A DNA stretch of 19,966 nt from Pseudomonadota bacterium (GTDB lineage Bacteria > Pseudomonadota > Gammaproteobacteria > Arenicellales > UBA868). Positions within the stretch are counted from its first letter, which is position 1, and every line of letters begins with the position of its first letter. Below, in pieces: positions 14,690 through 19,966 of the stretch. The DNA lies in assembly GCA_018661145.1 (NCBI GenBank), contig JABJIU010000210.1, forward strand, positions 1-19,966. Direction: 5' to 3'. Below the pieces are notes generated by a model. The model was given only the letters and a program-made list of their open reading frames with translations. It had not been told where the DNA came from and did not search any database. The translations under genes and the position numbers were made by a program.

Positions 14690-14700
14690 AGGAAAAAGAT

Positions 14701-16110
14701 ATGTCAGCAGAAGATGCGCTGAAACTGATCAGCGACAGCAAGGCAAAGTTTGTGGACTTTCGCTTTACCGATACGCATGGTAAAGAGCACCACCTTTCCG
14801 TGCCTGCATCGGTCATTGATGGGGAATTATTCGAGGACGGCAAGATGTTCGATGGTTCTTCGATTGCGGGGTGGAAGGGGATCAACGAGTCAGACATGAT
14901 TCTCATGCCGGATCCCGATACGGTGGTTCTCGATCCCTTCATGCAGGACACCACCGTGCTCCTTCGTTGCGATGTGGTCGAACCGGCGACCATGCAAGGC
15001 TACGATCGGGATCCTCGGTCCATCGCCAAGCGGGCTGAAGCGTATCTCAAGTCCACCGGCGCGGGCGATACCGCTTACTTCGGCCCGGAGGCGGAATTTT
15101 TTGTTTTTGATTCGGTTCGCTGGTCTAACGAGATGTCGGGGGCGGCCTACCAGATCGAGTCGGCCGAGGCGGCCTGGAGTTCGGAAAAGGACTATGAGGA
15201 CGGCAACACTGGGCACCGTCCGGGTGTGAAGGGCGGATACTTTCCGGTCCCGCCCGTCGATTCTCTGCAGGACGTGCGCTCGAGCATGTGCCTTGCGATG
15301 CAGGACATGGGTCTTGGCGTGGAGGTGCATCACCACGAGGTTGGCACAGCCGGGCAGGGCGAGATCGGGGTTCTTTTTGATACGCTGGTTTCCAAGGCGG
15401 ACCAGACGCAGATCTACAAGTACTGCATCCACAATGTGGCCCATGCACACGGTCTGACCGCGACCTTTATGCCAAAGCCGCTTGTGGGAGATAACGGCAG
15501 TGGTATGCACGTGCACCAATCGATCTTCAAGGGTGGCGATAACACGTTCGCTGGTGACGAATATGGCGGCCTGAGTGAAACAGCGCTGTTTTATATCGGG
15601 GGAATCTTCAAACATGCCCGCGCGCTGAATGCGTTTACCAACGCCAGCACCAACAGCTACAAGCGCCTGGTTCCAGGGTTCGAGGCACCGGTTATGCTGG
15701 CCTATTCGGCACGCAACCGCTCGGCATCGTGCCGCATACCCCATGTCAGCAACCCTAAAGCGCGGCGTATTGAAATCCGTTTTCCGGATCCCACCGCTAA
15801 CCCTTATCTCGCATTTTCAGCCATGCTGCTGGCAGGTCTTGACGGGATCCAGAACCGTATTCATCCCGGGGGTCCGATGGATAAGGATCTTTACGATCTG
15901 CCGCCTGAAGAAGAAAAGGAAATCGCGACGGTTGCCCACTCACTCGATCAGGCGCTCGAAGCTCTGGATGTGGACCGTGAGTTTCTCAAGGTGGGTGGTG
16001 TCATGAGTGATGACATGATCGACGCGTATATCGCTCTCAAGATGGAACAGGTCCAGCGGCTGCGAATGGCAACGCATCCCGTCGAGTTTGATATGTATTA
16101 CAGCGTGTAG
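14701..16110 (+). CDS. glnA: Glutamine synthetase, type I
   Basis: GlnA condenses glutamate and ammonia with ATP to form glutamine, the entry point of nitrogen at low ammonia; the enzyme is a dodecamer. ATG 14701 is chosen because AGAGGAA (14688-14694) precedes it and the product starts MSAEDALKLISDSKAKFVDFRFTDTHG, like the E. coli enzyme; an upstream in-frame ATG at 14656 would add 15 foreign residues. The length of 469 equals E. coli. Landmarks are FDGSSIAGW, the metal and substrate region GPEAEFFVFD, HHHEVGTAGQGEIG, and NRSASCRIP. The adenylylation site is Tyr398 in DLYDLPPEE (Tyr397 after Met removal), so the activity should be switched off by GlnE. Expression is controlled by the sigma-54 promoter and NtrC boxes upstream. 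Confidence 0.98.
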   Translation: MSAEDALKLISDSKAKFVDFRFTDTHGKEHHLSVPASVIDGELFEDGKMFDGSSIAGWKGINESDMILMPDPDTVVLDPFMQDTTVLLRCDVVEPATMQGYDRDPRSIAKRAEAYLKSTGAGDTAYFGPEAEFFVFDSVRWSNEMSGAAYQIESAEAAWSSEKDYEDGNTGHRPGVKGGYFPVPPVDSLQDVRSSMCLAMQDMGLGVEVHHHEVGTAGQGEIGVLFDTLVSKADQTQIYKYCIHNVAHAHGLTATFMPKPLVGDNGSGMHVHQSIFKGGDNTFAGDEYGGLSETALFYIGGIFKHARALNAFTNASTNSYKRLVPGFEAPVMLAYSARNRSASCRIPHVSNPKARRIEIRFPDPTANPYLAFSAMLLAGLDGIQNRIHPGGPMDKDLYDLPPEEEKEIATVAHSLDQALEALDVDREFLKVGGVMSDDMIDAYIALKMEQVQRLRMATHPVEFDMYYSV

Positions 16111-16119
16111 GTTCCACGG

Positions 16120-16142
16120 GCGGGTGTTTGACAGACACCCGC
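16120..16142 (+). terminator. Hairpin after glnA (terminator or attenuator)
   Basis: GCGGGTGT (16120-16127) and ACACCCGC (16135-16142) form a perfect 8-bp stem with loop TTGACAG, starting nine bases after the glnA stop. Only two Ts follow, so it would be a weak intrinsic terminator that could let part of the glnA transcript read into glnL-glnG. A terminator at this place is also known in E. coli. It may also protect the 3' end of the glnA mRNA. Confidence 0.6.
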
Positions 16143-16157
16143 TTCCATTGGGATAGT
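16128..16157 (+). promoter_or_regulatory. Sigma-70 promoter of glnL (glnLp)
   Basis: A perfect -35 TTGACA (16128-16133) and a -10 GATAGT (16152-16157, four of six matches) are 18 bases apart. Transcription should start near 16164, inside the NtrC box, so bound NtrC would block it. The -35 box lies in the loop of the hairpin that follows glnA. Confidence 0.7.
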
Positions 16158-16158
16158 A

Positions 16159-16175
16159 TGCACCATGATGGTGCA
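16159..16175. promoter_or_regulatory. NtrC binding site 3 (operator of glnL)
   Basis: TGCACCATGATGGTGCA is a perfect 8-bp inverted repeat and a full NtrC box. It covers the predicted start point of the glnL promoter, the position where NtrC acts as a repressor in E. coli glnLp. It therefore gives autoregulation of glnL-glnG. Confidence 0.92.
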
Positions 16176-16187
16176 AATGCGTTACAG

Positions 16188-17255
16188 ATGAATTACACAC
16201 AGGCGGATGTCAGCCAACCGATTCTTGATGGGCTCAAGGCAGCAGTCCTCTTGGTCGGCGCTGATAGGCGGGTGATTTTCATGAATCCGGCAGCAGAGGG
16301 ACTTCTTGAGACCAGCACGCAGCGGGGCTGTGGTCAGGACGTGATTGATCTCGTCCCCATGGGGATGACTCTGCAGGCCGCACTGATTGCGGCTGAGCAA
16401 GGGGAAACGACCACGCTCCGTGAGGAAGTGCTGCGAGCACCCATACAGTCCGAGGAAATCACTGTCGACTGTACCGTCTCGCCGCTGGAACGCCCGTTAG
16501 ACGGCCCTTGCATCATTGTCGAACTCAATCAGGTCGACCAGTTGGCCCGGATGACCCGCGATACAACGCTGCAGGAACGCCAGGACGCATTCAGCCAGGT
16601 TGTCCGTGCACTCGCACACGAGATTAAAAACCCGCTGGGCGGGATTCGTGGCGCCGCACAGTTACTCGATAGTGAACTGAACGACAAGAACTTGCGTGAG
16701 TACACCCGCATCATTACCCACGAGACGGATAGGTTGAGCGGTCTGGTTGATCGGTTGACCGGAGGTTACCGCGCTTCTGATCGCGAACCTTTCAACCTGC
16801 ACTCGGTCCTGGAGCACATTCGCAAACTGACCTTGGTAGAGACACCTCAGGGTCTTAATTTTGAGCGGGACTACGATCCCAGTATCCCCGAAATTCTTGG
16901 GGACCATGCGCAGATGATTCAGGCGGTTCTGAATATTGTGCGAAATGCGGTCCAGGCCATGGCAGGCAGGGGTTGCATACAACTGCGCACCCGGGTGCGT
17001 CGTCAGTGCACGATCCATCACCGGCGTCATCGACTGGTCGTCGAGGCTTCGATCATGGATGACGGACCCGGCATCGAGCCCGGTTTGAGGGAGCGCATCT
17101 TCTTTCCCATGGTGACGGGCAGGCATGATGGGACCGGGTTGGGACTCGCTCTCGCCCAAGAGATCATCTCCCGCCATGGGGGCCTGATCGAATGTGCGAG
17201 TCGGCCGGGCCAGACCACTTTTACGATTTTGCTGCCGGTTGAGGATGGATCATGA
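16188..17255 (+). CDS. glnL: Nitrogen regulation sensor histidine kinase NtrB
   Basis: NtrB is a cytoplasmic kinase and phosphatase for NtrC, normally controlled by PII signal protein. A PAS-like sensor region (about 10-115) begins ILDGLKAAVLLVGADRRVIFMNPAAEGLL. The dimerisation and phosphotransfer motif is LAHEIKNPLGGIRGAAQLL with H144. The ATPase domain shows the N box (NIVRNAVQAM), then DDGPGIEPG and GTGLGLALAQ. From ATG 16188 it has 355 residues, as in homologues (E. coli 349). Earlier in-frame codons (TTG 16128, ATG 16158) are not used because they lie in the promoter and operator of the gene. No clear ribosome site precedes ATG 16188. The stop overlaps the glnG start in ATGA. Confidence 0.95.
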   Translation: MNYTQADVSQPILDGLKAAVLLVGADRRVIFMNPAAEGLLETSTQRGCGQDVIDLVPMGMTLQAALIAAEQGETTTLREEVLRAPIQSEEITVDCTVSPLERPLDGPCIIVELNQVDQLARMTRDTTLQERQDAFSQVVRALAHEIKNPLGGIRGAAQLLDSELNDKNLREYTRIITHETDRLSGLVDRLTGGYRASDREPFNLHSVLEHIRKLTLVETPQGLNFERDYDPSIPEILGDHAQMIQAVLNIVRNAVQAMAGRGCIQLRTRVRRQCTIHHRRHRLVVEASIMDDGPGIEPGLRERIFFPMVTGRHDGTGLGLALAQEIISRHGGLIECASRPGQTTFTILLPVEDGS

Positions 17256-18646
17256 GCCAGGGATCTTCTGTTTGGGTAGTCGATGACGATGCGTCGATCC
17301 GGTGGGTGCTGGAAAAAGCCTTGTCGAATGCAGGATTTGCAGCCACGCTTTTCGACAACGCGGACGACGTCCTGAAGCGTGTTCGGCGTGAACAGCCCGA
17401 TGTCATCATCACCGACATTCGTATGCCTGGGACCAGCGGACTGGAAATGCTCGAGGTGCTCGGTAGTGATGCACCGGATCTGCCGGTAATCGTGATGACT
17501 GCGCACTCGGATCTCGATAGTGCGGTATCCGCCTACCAGGGCGGTGCCTTCGAATATCTTCCTAAGCCCTTTGACCTGGAAGAAGCTGTGGCGCTGGTCG
17601 GCCGGGCGCTTCAGAAAAAAGCACTCGAGGATACGGGGCCCAAAGTAGCTAAAAGAGACAGTGAGATCATCGGCGAGGCTCCGGCCATGCAGACGGTATT
17701 CCGGGTAATTGGCAGACTGTCCGGTTCCCAGATGAACGTGCTGATTTCGGGTGAATCAGGTACGGGCAAGGAGCTTGTCGCCCGCGCGATCTATCGCAAC
17801 AGCCCGCGTTCGGCAAAGCCCTTCGTCGCGATCAATACGGCCGCGATTCCGGCTGAACTGCTCGAGTCAGAACTTTTTGGACATGAAAAGGGTGCCTTCA
17901 CGGGCGCCCAGGAGCAGCGGCGCGGCCGATTCGAACAGGCCTCAGGCGGCACGCTGTTTCTTGATGAAATCGGTGACATGCCTCTGGAGCTACAAACCCG
18001 ATTGCTAAGAGTGCTGTCTGACGGCACTTTTTTCCGCGTTGGTGGCCATAAGGAATTGACCGCCGATGTGCGCGTGGTTGCCGCCACCAATCAGGATCTC
18101 GGCAGGCGCGTGGCAGAAGGGCGCTTTCGTGAGGATCTCTTCCATCGGCTAAACGTCATCGGAATTACACTTCCGCCCCTGCGTGAGCGCCGGGAGGATA
18201 TTCCCGCGCTGGCTGATGCTTTCCTCTATAAAGCCGCGATCGAGTTAGAGGTTGAGTCCAAGCGATTGGACAGTAGTACCCTGCAGGTTCTTTGTGAGGC
18301 TCTTTGGCCTGGCAATGTGCGCGAACTCGAAAACCTCTGTCGACGACTTACTGTTCTTGCGCCCGGAGCCACCGTTACCACAGTGGATCTGCCCTCTGAT
18401 GTCAGCACGCGGTCGGTGGCTCCTGAATCCTCTCAGAACTGGCAGCGTCTTTTGCAAGAAGCCGCAGCCGAGCGTTTCGCCCGGGGACAAAAGGATGTCC
18501 TTTCCGAACTTGGTCCGGACTTTGAGCGTGTGCTGCTGCGCACGGCGCTGGGCTTCACTGGGGGTCGCAAGCAGGAGGCGGCGCGCTGGATCGGCTGGGG
18601 CCGCAACACCCTTACCCGCAAACTTAAAGAACTGGACGTAGACTGA
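17252..18646 (+). CDS. glnG: Nitrogen regulation response regulator NtrC
   Basis: NtrC is the sigma-54 activator that switches on glnA and other nitrogen genes when phosphorylated by NtrB. The receiver domain (about 1-122) shows the acidic pocket D11-D12-D13, phospho-acceptor D55 in ITDIRMPG, and K105 in LPKPF. The AAA+ domain (about 140-375) has Walker A GESGTGKE (167-174), the sigma-54 contact loop GAFTGA (214-219), and Walker B TLFLDEIGD (234-242). The C-terminal Fis-type helix-turn-helix (about 430-464) ends GGRKQEAARWIGWGRNTLTRKLKEL and should bind the three boxes found in this window. The length of 464 compares with 469 in E. coli. The ATG overlaps the glnL stop, so both are translationally coupled. 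Confidence 0.97.
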   Translation: MSQGSSVWVVDDDASIRWVLEKALSNAGFAATLFDNADDVLKRVRREQPDVIITDIRMPGTSGLEMLEVLGSDAPDLPVIVMTAHSDLDSAVSAYQGGAFEYLPKPFDLEEAVALVGRALQKKALEDTGPKVAKRDSEIIGEAPAMQTVFRVIGRLSGSQMNVLISGESGTGKELVARAIYRNSPRSAKPFVAINTAAIPAELLESELFGHEKGAFTGAQEQRRGRFEQASGGTLFLDEIGDMPLELQTRLLRVLSDGTFFRVGGHKELTADVRVVAATNQDLGRRVAEGRFREDLFHRLNVIGITLPPLRERREDIPALADAFLYKAAIELEVESKRLDSSTLQVLCEALWPGNVRELENLCRRLTVLAPGATVTTVDLPSDVSTRSVAPESSQNWQRLLQEAAAERFARGQKDVLSELGPDFERVLLRTALGFTGGRKQEAARWIGWGRNTLTRKLKELDVD

Positions 18647-18794
18647 AGCGACGCCACAACCATCCGACGTAGTGACCCGGTTCACGACGCTCCTTGATAT
18701 TGGCCGCAACGGTTTTCGGCCCCGCATCTGTTCTGTCGTTGGAAGATCACTATACTTTCCGCTGCTCGAAATGAAGTGCCAGCACAGGAAAATT

Positions 18795-19532
18795 ATGCAT
18801 AGTCTTAAAGGAAGTACCGCGCTCGTTACAGGAGCCAGCGCCGGAATTGGGTTAGCTACCGCGAGGCTGTTGAGTGAAGCGGGTGTTCGGGTCATTGGCG
18901 GCGCGCGTCGGCCGGAAATACTGCGGGCCGAGATGGATGATCTGCCCGGTCCGACTCTTGCGCTGCAAGTTGATGTCGCCGATACGGAATCCGTTGCTGG
19001 CCTGATGACTCAGTTGCCGTCGGACTGGCAGTCGATCGACATACTTATCAATAACGCCGGCAGTGATGTGGGAGGCCGGCGTGATTTTCACGAGGGTGAT
19101 GTCGCCGAGTGGGTCAACACGATTCAGATTAACGTCTCCGGTCTGATGCAGGTTACGGCAGCTGTGCTGCCAGGTATGCTTGAGCGTCAGTCCGGGCATA
19201 TTGTGAATCTGGGCTCTGTCGCCGGCTTGAGCGGGATACCGGGCTGTGGTGCCTACGTGGCGAGTAAGCATGCGGTGCATGGTTTGAGTGATTCGCTCCG
19301 CCAGGAATACGCTGGTCGCGGCATCCGCGTATCCGAGATTTTGCCGGGTATGGTCAAGACGGACTTTGCCAAGACCCGCTTTTCTGATGCCGAAAAAGGT
19401 GACGCCTTCTACGAGAACTACGGACTTTGCCTCGAGGCCGAGGATATTGCCCGGTCGGTGCTGTTCGCCCTCGAACAGCCACCCCATGCGGTGGTTTCGC
19501 AGATTGTTATCGTTCCAGACAACCCTGGGTAG
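18795..19532 (+). CDS. Short-chain dehydrogenase/reductase, YdfG-like
   Basis: This is an NAD(P)-dependent oxidoreductase of the classical short-chain family, with substrate unknown. It shows the cofactor loop TGASAGIG (residues 12-19), NNAG (86-89), the catalytic Ser in NLGSVAG (S141) and Y154-x3-K158 in YVASKHA, and the PG motif ILPGMVKTDF. The segment LPSDWQSIDILINNAG and the ending resemble E. coli YdfG, an NADP-dependent 3-hydroxy acid dehydrogenase, but specificity cannot be inferred. ATG 18795 is chosen because AGGAA (18786-18790) precedes it and the Rossmann fold begins directly after; earlier in-frame codons would add 41 unrelated residues. The 245 residues are standard. A TATACT box at 18751-18756 could be a -10, but no clear -35 is seen. 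It lies 148 bases after glnG, so it probably has its own promoter. Confidence 0.9.
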   Translation: MHSLKGSTALVTGASAGIGLATARLLSEAGVRVIGGARRPEILRAEMDDLPGPTLALQVDVADTESVAGLMTQLPSDWQSIDILINNAGSDVGGRRDFHEGDVAEWVNTIQINVSGLMQVTAAVLPGMLERQSGHIVNLGSVAGLSGIPGCGAYVASKHAVHGLSDSLRQEYAGRGIRVSEILPGMVKTDFAKTRFSDAEKGDAFYENYGLCLEAEDIARSVLFALEQPPHAVVSQIVIVPDNPG

Positions 19533-19547
19533 CGTACTTAGATCGGC

Positions 19548-19966
19548 ATGCGTAAAGGACTGAGCCGAAGACACTTTCTTGGCGCAGGAGTCGGAGCCGT
19601 TGCAAGCGCGGGCGCGCTCGCTTGGCTTTATCGTTCGCGAAATACTGCCACTCCCCTTGGCGACCTGGTAGCAGATCCGGCCGGCATCTTGGATCTGCCA
19701 CCGGGTTTTTCCTATCAGGTATTGCAGCGCGTGGGTGATCCGATGACAGATGGATTTAACACGCCCGCTGCACCGGACGGGATGGCCTGTTTCTCTGGTA
19801 ATGACGACAGTTGGGTTGTGATGCGTAACCACGAGATTCATGAAGGCAGCCCTGTTGATGCCGCTCTAGGCTATTCTGCCACTTGCGGCGGTGGCGTTAC
19901 CCGGCTGGTCGTGGATCGCGCAAGTGGCACGCTTCGGTCGAGCAATTTTGTGCTGACGGGAACCTC
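19548..19966 (+). CDS. PhoX-like / DUF839 protein with Tat signal (3' end outside window)
   Basis: The frame starts at ATG 19548 and stays open to the end of the window (139 full codons). The N-terminus MRKGLSRRHFLGAG carries a twin-arginine motif (SRRHFLG) and a hydrophobic stretch (about 10-26), so the folded protein should be exported by the Tat system. The mature part reads LDLPPGFSYQVLQRVGDPMTDGF then PAAPDGMACF and MRNHEIHEG, which resembles the DUF839/PhoX family, whose characterised member is a calcium- and iron-dependent alkaline phosphatase. Many DUF839 proteins are uncharacterised, so phosphatase activity is an inference. The start lies 15 bases after the SDR stop, so the two may share a transcript. 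The catalytic core and C-terminus lie beyond the window. Confidence 0.85.
   Translation, partial: MRKGLSRRHFLGAGVGAVASAGALAWLYRSRNTATPLGDLVADPAGILDLPPGFSYQVLQRVGDPMTDGFNTPAAPDGMACFSGNDDSWVVMRNHEIHEGSPVDAALGYSATCGGGVTRLVVDRASGTLRSSNFVLTGT

Noticed and set aside
14656..14700. Longer GlnA starting at ATG 14656
   Set aside because: The extra residues MFRWRRLRSLLEEKD are not part of GlnA, and ATG 14701 has a good ribosome site and gives the standard 469-residue protein.
14890..15744. Open frame of 284 codons on the minus strand inside glnA
   Set aside because: It is a shadow of glnA, with no motif or ribosome site.
16128..16187. Longer NtrB starting at TTG 16128 or ATG 16158
   Set aside because: These codons coincide with the -35 box and the edge of the NtrC operator of the glnL promoter; the transcript predicted to start near 16164 excludes them.
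18702..18721. GGCCG/CGGCC inverted repeat after glnG as a terminator
   Set aside because: The 5-bp stem has a ten-base loop and no T-run follows, so termination is not supported.
18672..18794. N-terminal extension of the short-chain dehydrogenase
   Set aside because: The 41 extra residues are unlike the family, and AGGAA lies before ATG 18795, directly ahead of the Rossmann motif.
18852..19841. Open frame of 329 codons on the minus strand across the dehydrogenase and the PhoX-like gene
   Set aside because: It lies opposite two well-supported genes, and its product resembles no family.

Overview
The window is a chromosomal segment of a gammaproteobacterium. The supporting signs are the gene order atpD-atpC-...-glmU-glmS, pdxA-rsmA, glyQ-glyS-gmhB-plsC and glnA-glnL-glnG; an NtrC/sigma-54 control region of enterobacterial type; and an adenylylatable glutamine synthetase. 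The core genes are moderately GC-rich (about 58% in the glmS line I counted). No closer taxon can be named safely.

Layout. 1-1808: the end of the F1Fo ATP synthase operon (atpD, cut at its 5' end, and atpC). 1843-2319: a SlyD-like FKBP prolyl isomerase placed between atpC and glmU. 2372-5644: glmU and glmS, which make UDP-GlcNAc for peptidoglycan and LPS. 5731-7197 (minus): an AT-richer gene of unknown function whose C-terminal half carries a FYVE-type zinc finger, a fold normally associated with eukaryotic PI3P-binding proteins. 7382-9508: a small YdhR-like protein, pdxA (vitamin B6) and rsmA (16S rRNA dimethylation), with pdxA and rsmA overlapping. 9505-14217 (minus): an apparent operon in the order glyQ, glyS, a MazG-like pyrophosphohydrolase, gmhB, plsC, with overlapping or abutting genes.

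14218-14700 is a long regulatory region. It holds a -10 box for glyQ, a structured stretch ending in a good plus-strand intrinsic terminator (possible small RNA), two NtrC boxes, a near-consensus sigma-54 promoter and a possible 21-codon leader ORF in front of glnA. 14701-18646 is the nitrogen regulon core glnA-glnL-glnG. A hairpin lies after glnA, and a sigma-70 promoter covered by a third, perfectly symmetric NtrC box precedes glnL. 18795-19532 is a short-chain dehydrogenase. 19548 to the end is a truncated Tat-exported PhoX/DUF839 protein.

How the parts work together. The window is mostly housekeeping: energy, amino-sugar supply, cofactor, ribosome and tRNA charging, lipid A core heptose, phospholipid and nitrogen assimilation. 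NtrB/NtrC, encoded downstream of glnA, should activate the sigma-54 promoter of glnA and repress the internal glnL promoter, closing a feedback loop. The least ordinary items are the bacterial FYVE-like protein, the possible structured RNA between glyQ and glnA, the putative Cys/Gly-rich leader peptide of glnA, and the glnL promoter whose -35 box sits in the loop of the preceding hairpin. I found no tRNA, rRNA, CRISPR array, insertion sequence or prophage gene.
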